A DNA stretch of 64,000 nt from Biomphalaria glabrata (GCF_947242115.1 NC_074715.1:50105086-50169085); one strand, 5' to 3'. Positions 10,566 through 23,282 are shown, counted from the first letter of the stretch. The notes: generated by a model from the letters alone, not told the origin. Translations and numbers: made by a program.

Positions 10566-10779
10566 TGAATGGCACCTAAAAATGTTTATAAATGTAATAA
10601 CACATAGGGAGGGGGGGGGGTGAATCTTGACAGAGAAAAAAATTTTGAAAAGAATCTTATGAAATAAACTTGTAAGAAATAAGGTTAAGGAAAACACAAT
10701 TTAGGAAATAAACTTCGAGAAGGCTCAAGCCTTATCATTATATAAACCTGAATACATTTAAAAAGCGATCACCCAGATA

Positions 10780-10905
10780 CCCGTTCATTTCTCTCCCTAC
10801 CCCGTTCAGCTTGATCCAAAAATCGGTGTGGGAAAAATAACGAGCTCAAAATTTTTACCAGACAGACAGACAGAGTAACTTGATAAAAGCTTTTTAAAAG
10901 AAAAA
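10780..10905 (-). repeat. ACAAAGCTT family repeat (minus)
   Basis: Carries the inverted cagcttgatcc and taccagacagacagacagagt blocks of the family described at 8948. Confidence 0.5.
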
Positions 10906-11395
10906 CAACAAATACATTGTTCTAAAGAAATGACTTTGTTATGTATGAGCTTGTTGGAACGGGATATGGCTGTAAAGTCTCTTTATTCTTTAGATCTTCA
11001 CTCTTTCATCTACACCCAAAGTTCTAAGTCAACTTTGTATCGACCATTTCTGATACTTGAGAAGACTTTCGCTAGGACATGAAACAATTTTTCCTAATCG
11101 TAGCTGGAGTCTATTTTTAGACAGCGGCATCTATCTCTCCGTAGAGAAAAGTAAGAATATATATAAAAAGAACAACTAAAAAATGGTAAGAAATAAATGA
11201 CTAGCAATGAAAAGGTATATGAGGAGCTCATTTTGTACCATGTTGTTAAGTGCGTGTTTCAGAATTAACCATGAGTAATGGTGTGCGGAAGGTTGCGTTG
11301 TGTGGGCTGAAAAGATTCTGATGTAACCACGAGAAGGTCTTGTACATTACAGTCATTAACTTGCGTTAAACTTAAATTTAACTTAAGATTTGGGT
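10906..11395. other. No gene or repeat recognised
   Basis: AT-rich sequence without visible structure. Confidence 0.4.
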
Positions 11396-11535
11396 GAAAA
11401 CGTTTTATGTAGAGAAATATTACTTTTCGTTGTCGAGGAAAACGTTTCATGTGGAGAAATATTACTTTTCCTTGTCGAGGAAAACATTTTATGTGGAGAA
11501 ATATTACTTTTCGTTGTCGAGGAAAACATTTTATT
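11396..11535 (+). repeat. 42-bp tandem repeat, about 3.3 copies
   Basis: Unit GAAAACGTTTTATGTAGAGA... ends TTGTCGAG. The period is a multiple of three, so two frames are open as 14-residue repeats (ENVLCREILLFVVE). Probably noncoding. Confidence 0.85.
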
Positions 11536-12124
11536 GTACGTGTTTGTTGGTAATATTCAAAGAACTAAATTTCTATTCATAGTTTTTTTTCCCACCATGT
11601 ATGGGAATCTCCAACAAATCTTGGTAACAATAAAAGTGTGACACAAATGTACTAAGCTCGTATCGCTTTCAAACAAAACTTAAAAAGAAACATTTCACAA
11701 AGTACAGCATTCATCTCACCTAGTAATCTGTGGTATTCATTTGGAATGAAAGGGAAAACTGTCCTTTCTTATCTCACTATATGTGTGTGTTAAGTGTGGT
11801 CAAGTTTGTGTGATGGTCACGTGCAACGAATCGTCCTCTCCTTAGAACTCTCTAACCAGACTACTTAAGCTTCTTGGTCTTTAGTCGTCAAAGCCAGACA
11901 GGCCAGAGTTTTTGTTTTTAAACTAGTTGATCAGTACAAGAATGTCGTCGGCCAGTTTGGCTGACCTCAGTGCCAAAATAAAAAGACATTTCAAGTGCGA
12001 ACTTAACAAATCTAAGAAAGTGAATGCTTAAACAAAACGACAAATACTGTAGGGGATCTAATTGTCGATTTTTTTTTAATTTTAGTCGACTTCTTCACCG
12101 AATTAACTCTAAAGTAGTAACATA
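11536..12124. other. No gene or repeat recognised
   Basis: Unique-looking sequence with no coding signal. Confidence 0.4.
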
Positions 12125-12252
12125 AACGTGTTAGAGTTGGATGGACACAGGGGCGCCCTTAAAATCCTAAAATTGAAAACCGAGTCTTCACCTCGACTTG
12201 AACCCGGGACCCCTCGGTTCGGAAACCACGTGATTTATCACTCAGCCACAGT
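12125..12252 (-). mobile_element. SINE-A head-half fragment
   Basis: Inverted B box (cgacttgaacccggga) and A-box end (cactcagccac) are present; the tail half is missing. Confidence 0.75.
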
Positions 12253-12689
12253 ATAAATAAACGGGACAATGGACCTGTGCTAGTTCAGGCCTGGGTGGCC
12301 TCAATCACAGAGAGGCCCGATCAGGACGCCTCACCCAACCCTTCGGACGCTATGGGACTTGTTCAAGCATTCAAATTAAATAAGAGAAGTTTTAGTACGA
12401 AAATGTTGCCCTGAGATCAGCAAACGCAAATTTAAAGATTCCGAGATTTTAAATTATTTTATTTTTACGAATTTGAGAAATAGTTGTTAGGTGCGCGGGC
12501 ATTTATCAGGAGTTCCCTCCCTCTTTCCCATTGTGGGATAGGAGATCTATTTTGGTTTATCTCGTCTGTATCTGTATTAGGCGCCAACTTGCCTTAGCTG
12601 ACATAGAAGAGAGCACCTGGTTACATGGGACCCCAGAGCGAGACAGCTGGAGGTCACTCACAAGGGCCGCGGGATACACATTTGTGACC

Positions 12690-12890
12690 AAAAGAAAATC
12701 CGCTGCCGAGGGACAGACGCAGACGGCGAAAGGAAAATTTAAATCGACCACATGCGGACGATGGTTATGCTTGCCCTGGGGGTGGCAAAATATGTAGGTC
12801 ATAGCTGGGGCTGCGCAGCCACGGGAACTACTGCATTCCTCACTAATGTTCGGACTCGAAGACAAGCCTTACTATTATTATCTGTATTAG
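12690..12890 (+). mobile_element. LINE 3' end, zinc-finger-like terminus
   Basis: Same family as 490 and 1005: gcggacgatggttatgcttg ... gcaaaatatgtaggtcat ... gactcgaagacaagcctta, then (ATT)n. The sequence slips between frames along the finger. Confidence 0.65.
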
Positions 12891-13494
12891 CATTTGTGTG
12901 TGTGTGTGTGAGTTATTAAAGCTGAGTGCTTTGATTGCAACTCTCCCATTGAGCTAAATGAGTTGAGTTTATTTAGTTATAGGAATATAATATAGTCTTG
13001 GTTTACACAAACATGTTTAAAATGTTTCAAACTAAAAACACGTTTTTAATGCTGGTATTATAAAGAGGGGATATACTCAACATAGTTTCGGTATTAGACA
13101 ATATCAAATATTTTCATTTCATTTCTGCTTTATCTTACCAGCTCCCCAAGTACAAGCTGCTCCTGGGAAATAGTTCACCCCTCCCTAAACTCCCCTTGCC
13201 TTCTTAATTTCTTCTCTTGTCTCCGCCTTGTCATCGCAGGTACACACACACGCACGCGCTCACACACACACGCACACAAAGTATAGATTTCTTTCAAGGT
13301 ATAATCAACCTCTTATCTCTGTTTAACACTGCATTTATCTCCCTTTGAATCAAGCTTGCTACATCCTTCTCCACCCTTCCAATGACCAATGATCGATCCG
13401 TAAATGGGGGGGGGGGTTCTCAAACAAACAAAAAATTTGGTTTTCTTCTTAGATTTGTTGATTTCACCAGTTTCTTTTTCTAACCATTTGTCGT
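12891..13494. other. Intergenic sequence with GT and CA microsatellites
   Basis: (GT)n at 12896-12912 and CA-rich tracts at 13240-13280; otherwise nothing recognised. Confidence 0.4.
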
Positions 13495-13520
13495 TGTTTT
13501 TTTTTTTTTTTTTGTTTTTT

Positions 13521-13574
<54 letters not shown>
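13495..13574 (+). repeat. Poly-T tract of about 80 bases
   Basis: Nearly pure T with a few G. Could be an inverted poly(A) tail, but no retroelement body adjoins it. Confidence 0.85.
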
Positions 13575-13575
<1 letters not shown>

Positions 13576-16072
13576 TGTTTGTTTGTTTGGGAGAGCACTA
13601 CGCTCTTTAGAAGTCAACTATGAACAAGTAATATATTAAAAAATATTTTTTTTAAAAAGCAAAGTTTATACTGAGTGAAATTAAACTAATTACTTTTGAA
13701 TCAATCATGTCATTAATTTTTTTTTATATCTAGATTCTAGACTAACAATAATAAATTGGTCTGATTATAAATAATTCTTTTTTTTGGGGGGTTTAGTGCA
13801 ACTTTCATGCTTATAAAATTATCGTTGTGCTAATTTTTGCTATGGTGTAATCACCTTTGTGGACCAGTTAAGAAAGGGGTATCTGGGAGAAGGTTGCCAT
13901 GCTGCCTTTTCAAAAGCTATGTAAAAATGTGTTGTTCGAGCCTTAATCCGAACTCGAGGTCTCGAGCTTCCATAATTATAAAAAAGAAAACAGAAGTATT
14001 TATAGTTATCTATTTTTAGTTTAAATTTTTTGTAGCAAAATAATTAATTTTCTACACGAGGCTTATTTCACCTTAGCTTAGTATATTTTCTATCCAAAAC
14101 AAAATTAATTACAACTAACTTGATTACCTAATTGGTTATTTTTTATTATTTATTTATGGATTTTTTTTTAATGATTGCTATGACACGATTAGGAATTTGG
14201 CGCGAAAAGTTATTTGTTTCATAAAAAGAGACATTTTCGCTTAGTGATAGTCACGTGTTTATTAGAAACAAGACAAGGATTTGAAATGTAACGAAAGTTA
14301 ACACGAGGAATTATGGCAGCTTTATTGAACGGCAGGCTTTCGCGAGCGTTGTGGTCGCCTGCGTGCGAAATTAAAAAATGCCACCCCCGCCCCTTTTTTT
14401 TCTAAAACTTAGCTGGACACTGTTCCAAAAGTGGCCTTTGATTTAAATCCATTTTAAGTAGACCATTCCATTTTTTCCCATTTTCCCTTTAATATTCGAA
14501 CAGTTGTTGTACCCCTCAATTACAACTATGAATCATGCACTAGGAACAATTTCGGATTTACTCGCTTACGCTCCTGTATTTGCGACGATTATAACCGATG
14601 AGCTGCGGCGGGTATATTACAATGAACAGTCTAAATGATCATGATCTATATACAATTTCTGGATAACTTTGACCTGCTCCACAGTGTCATATGGTCTGGA
14701 CTCTGGACCTGGATGTGTTAACTTGTTATTGTACGTTAAAGCATAATCCGAAAAACAAAAAAAGCTTGAAAGCCATTGACAGTGGAACTTTTTCAACGGT
14801 CCGTACACTTTCGTAATAATTTTCAAGATTGTATTTTTGGAGAGATGTGCACTGTATCCACAATCATCTGACATGCACGGATTCAGAGTTGCCTACAAAT
14901 GTATCCAACCAATGAGGTAACTAAGCGTCGAATATTTTTCTTGAGCTTCGTACAAAGTAAATAATTCCAAAGTACAAGTCCCTTATACAATGACTTGAAA
15001 TAAAACAGTGTTTCTCACATTCTCGGGTCGCGACTCCCTAGCTAACATTTTCGTTCGCCCCCCCCCCCCTCCCCCCTTTAGAAGCATGGGGCCCCGAGGA
15101 GCGAAGAAAGCTTCCACTGTGAGTCCGTGAGTTTTTTTTTTAAGAATGTTATAAAAAAAGAAAAGAAACTGAGTCAAAATTTACAGGTTTTATTTTTCAG
15201 TTATATTAATTTAACAGTGTGTCATGAAATTTCACTAAAATGTTTTTTTTCTTTCTGAAATTGTATTGCCTGCATAATTTTTAAGCGTTGTAAAAGTTAT
15301 TCCTCGATAAAGAATTGAAGATGCGGCAGGTTTCCGCTCAAGTCAGTAACGGGTCTGAACCTTTTTTTGTCGCCCCCCCCCCTCCTTTTCTGTTGTTGGT
15401 TGATTGATGGCCTGTAGTTCCAAGTAGACAGTACAACGGAACCGATGAAGGCGTTTTATATTTGTTAATAAATAAACTTTAAATCACTTGAACAAACTTC
15501 TTGGTAAACAAAAACTTAATTTAACTTTTATTATTCACGATTTAACTTGAGATGAGATCTAGATGTAATAGTAATGAAATAAACTGAGGGCAAGAAATGA
15601 GCAGGCGCTTAAGGCAAATCCTCAGTCTCAATCTCAATAAGAAAAACCAATGTCTCTCTTCTTACACACTACACATGTGTCCTGAGGTCATTCGAGACCA
15701 CGCAAGTACAAACGTAATCCCTTGCACGCTGCACTATTTTATTTGTTCTAGTTTCCAAAATAATTATTTCTTATGTACGAATATCGTTTATATTTTCAAA
15801 GGATAATAGAATAATTAGAATTTATTTTAAATATTTAAGTTGTTTTTTTTATTTAACTTATTTTTACAAAAAAGTAAACTTGGAATAATGATATGGTCGC
15901 CCCCTAAAGTCAGCCGCCTCCGTGCAATGCAATATATATATATGGCTTCTTCTGTCTCGGAAGACAATGGATGCGCTCCGATGAGTCACTGGTTTTGGTT
16001 TCGTCTTGAGACGGGGCAGAGTCTGGTGTGGCTAATCAAGCCAATTCTCATTGATAGACTTATAAGGGTTAG
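13575..16072. other. Gene-poor AT-rich sequence
   Basis: A hAT-like left end (CAGTGTTTCTCACATTCTCG) occurs at about 15006, near a C-run at 15059. An 85-codon minus frame at 14617-14874 has no recognisable domain. Nothing else is supported. Confidence 0.4.
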
Positions 16073-17005
16073 TTTTGAGAATCATTGATAGATTTGTCAA
16101 TTTTGAGATTTGCTGATGGACTTGGTTTTGAGAATCACTGACAGCCTTGTTTATTTTTCTGAATTACTGATGAGACATGTTATTGAGAATCACTGATAGA
16201 CTTCTTGGCTTTGGGCATCACAGATAACGTCATTTCTTAGAATTACTGATAGACTTGTCGGTTTTGAGAATCGCTGATAGATGATAGGCTTGTTGGTTTT
16301 GAGAATCGCTGATGGACTTGTTGGTTTTGAGAATCGCTGATAGATGATAGACTTGTCAATTTTGAGAATTGATGATGGACTTGGTTTTGAGAATCAATGA
16401 TAGACTTGTCATTTGTTTAGAATCACTGATAGACTTGTTTATTTTTCTGAATTACTGATGAGACATGTTATTGAGAATCACTGATAGACTTCTTGGCTTT
16501 GGTCATCACTGATAACTCGTCATTTCTTAGAATTACTGATACACTTGTTGATTTTGAGAATCGCTGATGGACTTGTCGGTTTTGAGAATTGCTGATAGAC
16601 TTGTTGGTTTTGAGAATCGCTGATAGACTTGTCGGTTTTGAGAATCGCTGATGGACTTGTCGGTTTTGAGAATCGCTGATGGACTTGTTGGTTTTGAGAA
16701 TCGCTGATGGACTTGTCGGTTTTGAGAATCGCTGATGGACTTGTCGGTTTTGAGAATCGTTGATGGACTTGTTGGTTTTGAGAATCGTTGATGGACTTGT
16801 TGGTTTTGAGAATCGTTGATGGACTTGTTGGTTTTGAGAATCACTGATTGACTTGTTGGTTTTGAGAATCATTGATTGACTTGTTGGTTTTGAGAATCAC
16901 TGATTGACTTGTTGGTTTTGAGAATCCCTGATAGACTTTTTGGTATTGAGAATCCCTGATAGACTTTTTGGTATTGAGAATCCCTGATAGACTTGTTAGT
17001 GTTAG
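16073..17005. repeat. 28-bp minisatellite with higher-order structure
   Basis: Unit of TTTTGAGAATCGCTGATGGA + CTTGTCGG type, about 33 copies. A longer block (tttttctgaattactgatga ... catttcttagaattactgat) recurs at about 16147 and 16436, a higher-order period near 290 bp. Minus frames stay open as 28-residue Ser/Lys/Gln repeats. Confidence 0.9.
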
Positions 17006-17324
17006 TGACAACATAAAACTTTGTTTAGAAAAAAAAAATCAATGTCACTTTTCTCTTGAAACAGCTGGAGATGTTGTTTGTGTTTATCTCCTGATAAACT
17101 TTCTCTTAGCAACAAACAACTTACGTTTGTGTACATTTCTCTCTACATGGATGCTTTGAAACATGTAGGCTATTTCAATTAATAAAAGGATTCTTTGACG
17201 TTCATATGCATTACGATTATTTAACTTAATGACTAGGATGGCCTTCTCTTGAAGGAAAAGTTGTGTTTTTTTTTTAATTGAAAATCTCTACGATTTTTTA
17301 ATATACCTAATTATTCATATCATG
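17006..17324. other. No gene or repeat recognised
   Basis: AT-rich; a T run at 17264. Confidence 0.4.
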
Positions 17325-17720
17325 TTATTGATTATGAATGGCCTCCTTCAGTCACGAAGCGACTATGGATCATCTCATGTAAATGAGATGAATGCCTGGG
17401 CATTAGCTGTGGTCGGAACGATGTCGCCCACACATCAGTTCCCCCTCTCTCCACGCAACTGATGTATCCAAAGGAACGGCAGCGCCGATACAGTTTGGGG
17501 TCAACGGCGTAGCAGGCTCTGCCAGAGTGCAGCACTGGATGCTGCAAACTGCCGTAGGGTCGCCAGCTCCTAGTTTTTTCTCAGGGTTGACTCCCGAAGC
17601 CTTTCCCATGATTGGGTATAGCTGCAAGGTTTGAATTCTGAGTTTTCCTTCTCCTAGGTGGGTACCCAGCCATGGCTAACGAGCCCCTCCTGGCCGAAGC
17701 TTAGTGGTTAAGGCGCCAGT
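17325..17720 (+). repeat. Dispersed repeat shared with 1206-1424
   Basis: Longer copy of the repeat, extending through gagttttccttctcctaggt, a block also present at 44939-44960. Probably part of a LINE; class not assigned. Confidence 0.5.
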
Positions 17721-17875
17721 TACTCGCCTTTGCCCCTTCTCCTGTTAGTGAGAACAGTTCCGCCGGACTCAATATTTTAGCCACACGTGAAGGCCAGAAG
17801 TTGGACTGGTTGTCAGAGGCTATTTGAGACGCATACCAATAGAAAGAAGTTTATAGGTATTTGAGTCCTTGCTGA

Positions 17876-18198
<323 letters not shown>

Positions 18199-18229
18199 CT
18201 CTTCATGGCTAAATAGTTTGGACACCAAG

Positions 18230-18515
18230 ACGTAAAGGAAAGATCACTCTTTTATTTCTACAAGTCGGAGTGTGTTACCCCACGTAACTTAAGTTGCGAA
18301 ACAATAAAAAAGGGGTGTGAGAACAAGTAGTATTCACCCGTCACTAAATAGCAGGGCCGGACATAACCATTGTGACCAAGAAGTCATGGAAAGGTCACTC
18401 TTTTATTTCTGCAAGTCGGACTAGAGTTACCCAATGTAGCTTTAGCGGCGAAAAAAAAAGAGAGGAGGGGGAAACAGGTATCTACTCTGTATTCACCCGT
18501 CACTAAATACCAGAT
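18230..18515. repeat. Two tandem copies of a unit of about 150 bp
   Basis: ggaaagatcactcttttatt near 18238 and ggaaaggtcactcttttatt near 18389 each lead to a tattcacccgtcactaaata end. Related sequence lies at 59125-59497. A gcagggccgg MITE-type end sits at 18351. Confidence 0.55.
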
Positions 18516-18754
18516 ACTAAATACTAAATACTACTTAACCATTGTGAGGCCCTATGCGAAACGGTTTTCGAGGGGCCAATTTTTGCTAGTTAAGTATATT
18601 TAACAAAAAGATGTATCACTTGATTTGTAACGGAATCTAATTGTTATGTATCTCAGCTGTCATTTTAAATATCAGTGTACAAGCAATCAGAAGCTGCCTG
18701 GGGGATAGTGGACTGGACTTTGTCCAATCAAGGCCAATCGTTATAGTAGGCCTC

Positions 18755-18853
18755 AACACTGACCTGCAACGTCACATCATGTGGTGAGTTATGACCAACA
18801 GCTCGTTGCCACGTCTCCACTGCCCACAGGTGGTGACGTTGCAGGTCAGTGTT
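18755..18853. repeat. Perfect 21-bp inverted repeat hairpin
   Basis: The arm at 18755-18775 starts AACACTGACCTGCAACGTCA and is exactly complementary to 18833-18853. The loop is 57 bp. Loop and right arm resemble 39200-39235 (actgcccacagg...gacgttg). Confidence 0.85.
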
Positions 18854-19189
18854 CCGACCCTCTATGACGGTAGGTCTCTGTGCAATCACACTCTCGTTGT
18901 TAATCATTTGGATATCTCTCTACCCACAGACAACAAACCAAACAGCTTTATACTTGGAGTGTAGACAGCACAGATGTTGCTAGCAAGTCCAACTGTGATT
19001 AGATGTGTTCCAAGAGGAGCGAAACTTGACACTCATGTGTCACTCGTGTGTCTGCTATTAACTCAGGAGGCAACTTTTAAAACGCATATAATTATTGTAA
19101 TCACATATGTTGACTGATACCATAGTTTATATTTTGTAGGTGTTACAGTTAATAACAGTAATGAAATGGTAAAATATATGGAGTGGTAT

Positions 19190-19347
19190 CTATGCTCTTT
19201 ATCTCGATCTCTCTTTCTTTTTCTTCTTCTTCTTCTCTCTCTCTCTCTCAATCTCTTTGTTCTATCTCTTACTTTCTTTCTGCTCTCTTCTCTCTCATTC
19301 TTTCTATTCTCTCTTTTTTTCTCTCTATTCTTTCTTTCTCTTTCATA
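19190..19347 (+). repeat. Pyrimidine-rich (CT/TTC)n tract
   Basis: Imperfect CT, TTC and TTTC repeats immediately upstream of the Helitron-like element. Confidence 0.85.
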
Positions 19348-20029
19348 TCTATACTATAAAGTACAATGTAAGGAGTATGTATGTCCCGAATAGAAATCAA
19401 AACCGTTTGACCAATCTTGATAAAACTTTGCACAGATGTTCCTTGGGTACTAACTGGAACCGTAACGTATGTATAGTCGCCCTAAAACAAACTAAAGACC
19501 TTCAAAAAAAAGTTGCCCAATTCTATGAAAGTATTACTACTTCATGGATCTAGGCCATGTTTACCATGTTTAGATCGAAAGGATCTAGATCTAATTTTTA
19601 AAACTACACTTTGCACAAATAGTTTTTTACTTTGACATGAAAATACAAAATATAGTCTATTGATTTCAATATTTAATAAAATTAACCTTCAAATTGTGTT
19701 TCAAAAGCATTTTTACAAAAATTCGTTCCTTATATCTGTGAATTTAGACGTCCTGACGTATTTTATAATCCCATTCATTTAACAAATCGGGTAAACCCGT
19801 TTTAATTGTACTTTATATCCTATTCATCTCGCACTCCTTTGGTTTTTAATAGATATGAATGTATCGGCTTAACGGGTAAACCCATTTTCGCAAAACTAAT
19901 TTTATTTTTGTAGCGAAAGAGAAAAACTTGAAAGGATCATTAGCTAAGTTTAATATACACCTAAATCCAATTCACTAGATTAGTAATACACAAACTAAGG
20001 CCCGCAGGCCGCGGGTAATGTCCGGCTAG
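19348..20029 (+). mobile_element. Non-autonomous Helitron-like element
   Basis: The 5' end TCTATACTATAAAGTA is preceded by A. The 3' end has a CCCGC-AGGCC-GCGGG hairpin, then gtaatgtccgg and a terminal CTAG followed by T. This fits Helitron rules (TC start, hairpin, CTRR end, A/T target, no duplication). 682 bp, noncoding. Ends match 20912-22570, inverted. Confidence 0.8.
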
Positions 20030-20911
20030 TATATATATATTAAAATATAGACAGGCAGATTAGATGGTTTAGATAGATAGACAGACAGACAGACATGGCG
20101 TTTATTGTACAATGGAAATAATAATGTTTCTTACTAAATACTAACACTAACTTTGGTAAGGACCTTTTCGAACTCTTCAATTCCAACTAACGATTCTGTC
20201 AGGTCCCTAAAGCTTTCATTTCTTTCATTAACACAAGCGCTGCACGGACTTATTCGCCAGCCAACCCACTTTGGCAGATCGCGGTTAGCTCCCTTTCATT
20301 TTCAATTATTCAAATGTTTTCTGCACGGAATATTGGCTCGCTTTGCAAAACGCGGGATAAAATTAATGCAGTCTGCCAGAAGCAGAAACCTTAGGAAATC
20401 GCTTTATCGGCAATATGCTTATTGTCGTTACGAGAAATTGAAATGAATAGAGACGATTCTGTATTTCACAGAAAGATCTCGTAAACTAGAAATTATAGTG
20501 ATAATCCGACATCATAATATTTTAGACCATTCAAAGTTCTGATGCAACGGCTACTTTTTCTTTTCTGAAAGCGAAAAATCTCATTTTTTAAATTACTTAT
20601 GCAAGCGGTTTTTTCATAAAAATACACCACTTTTACAAATAATTCACTATTAATATTAACAAACACGGGAGTCTATTTTTTACAACAGCTCAGATTACTG
20701 AGGAAAAGAGAACAACTTTTTCACAGATGTACATGTGGTGTATTCTCCCTTCAATGTTCTATACAAGTTTTTACCTCACTTTCCATTCACGGATCAAGTT
20801 GAGATTTTTGCATAATTATTCTTAATCGATGACAATATATTAATCAATAAAAAAAAAAAACTATTAGTTTATCAGTTAGTGGTACTCAATTATTTTTGTT
20901 TTATATAGAAA
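20030..20911. other. Spacer between the two Helitron-like copies
   Basis: Short (TA)n and (AGAC)n tracts at 20030-20096 and a partial ACAAAGCTT-family repeat at about 20757-20850. An open frame of 97 codons at 20153-20446 has no domain I recognise. Confidence 0.4.
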
Positions 20912-22570
20912 CTAGACATATGTTACCCGCGACCCGCGGGTCTTTATTTGCGCATTACTTTCGATATAGTCACTGAGAGTGTTTTGTAAACAATTAAACG
21001 AAATAATAATGTAATAAGTAAAGCGAATGTGTCAATGTAAAAATAGCTAATAGGCTTAAATCCATTTTTTTTAAATTAAAACATTTGCTTTTGAATAATC
21101 TAGTGGATTGGATTTAGATGTATGTTAAACGTAGCTAATGATCCTTTCACGTTATTTCTCTTTCGCTACGAAAATAAAATTAGTTTTGCGAAAATGGTTT
21201 ACCCGAAGTCGATACATTCTTATCTATTAAAAACGAAAAGAGCGATAGCTTTGTTCAATGAATGGGATTATAAAGTGAACAATTAAACGAAATAATTTTT
21301 AGTACGCGAGTCATGAATGAATATAGATCTAGGCCCATCTCAACTCGGCTTCGCAGCTTTCGTAAATGAATGTAGCTTTAGAAAACCAAATTTGAATGTT
21401 TATTTGATCAAAATATGAAATGAATGGACTTTAATTAATATGTTTATGTGTTAAAGTATAAGACTATCTGTGCGAAGAGGAGTTTTATCATCTTAGTGTT
21501 GAATTAGAGTTTTAGATCTAGGGATGGGATTATAAAGTAATAATAAAACGAAAGAATTTTTAGTACGCGATTCATGAATGAATATAGATCTAGGCCTTTA
21601 ACTCGGCTTCGCAGCTTTCGTAAACGAATGTAGCTTTAGAAAACCAAATTTGAATGTTTATTTGATCAAAATATGAAATGAATGGACTTTAATTAATATG
21701 TTTATGTGTTAAAGTATAAGACTATCTGTGCGAAGAGAAGTTTTATCATCTTAGTGTTGAATTAGAGTTTTAGATCTAGGGATGGGATTATAAAGTAACA
21801 ATAAAACGAAATAATTTTTAGTACGCGATTCATGAATGAATATAGATCTAGGCCTTTAACTCGGCTTCGCAGCTTTCGTAAACGAATGTAGCTTTAGAAA
21901 ACCAAATTTGAATGTTTATTTGATCAAAATATGAAATGAATGGACTTTAATTAATATGTTTCTGTGTTAAAGTATAAAACTATCTGTGCGAAGAGAAGTT
22001 TTATCATCTTAGAGTTGAATTAGAGTTTTAGATCTAGGGATGGGATTATAAAGTAAACAATTAAACGAATTAATATTTAGTACGCGATTCATTACTGAAT
22101 TGTCTAATGAAAGAATGTTCGTCAGGAAATCTGTAATCACAGATATAAGGAACTAATTAATGTAAAAAATGCTTTTGAAACACAAAATTGAAGGTTAATT
22201 TTATTATATAATGAAATCAATGGATCTTCTTTTGTCTTTTCATGTGTCAATGTAAAAAACTATCTGCGCAAAGTGTATTTCTTAAAATTAGATCTAGGTC
22301 TAAATCCTTTCTATCTTTTCTCATGTCAACATTGTAGACATGGCCTAGATCCATAAAATACTATAGCTGTAATAGAGTCGGACAACTTTATTTTTTTTGA
22401 GGGTCTTAAGTTTGTTTTAGGGCTACAATACATACACTACGGTCTAAGTTGGTACCCAAGGAACATTCCTGCCTAGTTTTATCAAGATTGGTCAAGCGGT
22501 TTTGATGTCTATAAGTAACATACATACATACATACATACATACTCCACACATTCTACTTTATAATATAGA
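20912..22570 (-). mobile_element. Helitron-like element with central satellite
   Basis: Read on the minus strand it starts TCTATATTATAAAGTAGAAT after A. It ends with an ACCCGC-GGGTC-GCGGGT hairpin and CTAG before T. At 1659 bp it is about 1 kb longer than the 19348 copy, mostly because of a tandem array at 21301-22079. Confidence 0.8.
21301..22079 (-). repeat. 259-bp tandem repeat inside the Helitron-like element
   Basis: The agtacgcga(g/t)tcat landmark recurs at 21301, 21562, 21820 and 22079, periods of 261, 258 and 259 bp. Three full units are nearly identical; a fourth is partial. Confidence 0.92.
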
Positions 22571-23095
22571 TTAGGGAGCTTATTCCAACAGTATTGAAAT
22601 AAATGGCAAATGATTTTGCGGTACTTTTCCGTGCTTTGTTTTTAAAAGATTTTTTTTTTATTTTAATTGTTTTTTTTTTGTTTTTGTTTTGTTTTTGTTT
22701 TTACTCCTGACGTTACTATCTAGAAAGCAATGTTTAAATGTAGCGGCGTATTGAATGACAGGTACCTGTAAACTCCCTAAAGAGTCTGATTGACTAAGCG
22801 TGTATATGCCGAGCTCCAGGTCTGCGAGTATTATTCCAATCTATCCGCTAATTACACCAAGTAGCCGTCGGAACGGAACACGAAAACGGAGCCGTTGTTG
22901 TTGTTGTCGTCGAGCGGGGCGGACAAAGGAGGCGGGAAATGTAATCATTAGTTAATTACAGGGTGATTGAGCAGACGCGAGCGCTAGTGTACATCACGAG
23001 CACGTGCAGAAGTGTAGGGTATTACAAGAGAGAAAGGGGTTTGGGGGGGGGGGAACTAGAAATTGGGAGAAAGTGAGAAAAAGAGGATGAAAAAT
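22571..23095. other. Non-repetitive block, GC-rich centre with TAAT motifs
   Basis: 22790-23000 is less AT-rich than its surroundings. It holds CTAATTAC, TAATCATTAGTTAATTAC and GGAGGCGGG. No ORF. Could be a conserved regulatory element; no homology check possible here. Confidence 0.35.
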
Positions 23096-23282
23096 ACAGA
23101 AGAAAAAAGAGAGAAAGAGAAAGAGTGGAAGAGAGGAGTAGGGTGACAGTGAAAAAGAAAAAAAAACAAGGAAAGAAAGAAAGAGAAAGAAAGAGAGAGA
23201 AAGAAAGAGAGAGAAAGAAAGAGAGAGAAAGAAAGAGAGAGAAAGAAAGTGATTTAACAAAGAGAGAGAAAGAAAAAAAATT
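23096..23282 (+). repeat. Purine-rich (GAAA/GA)n tract
   Basis: gaaagaaagagaga units, 14-bp local periodicity. Confidence 0.9.

Noticed and set aside
14617-14874. 85-codon minus open frame
   Set aside because: No recognisable domain, splice context or repeat family; cannot be supported as a gene.
16468-16872. 134-codon Ser/Lys/Gln-rich minus frame
   Set aside because: Product of the 28-bp minisatellite.
20153-20446. 97-codon plus open frame between Helitron-like copies
   Set aside because: No motif recognised; length is compatible with chance in this composition.
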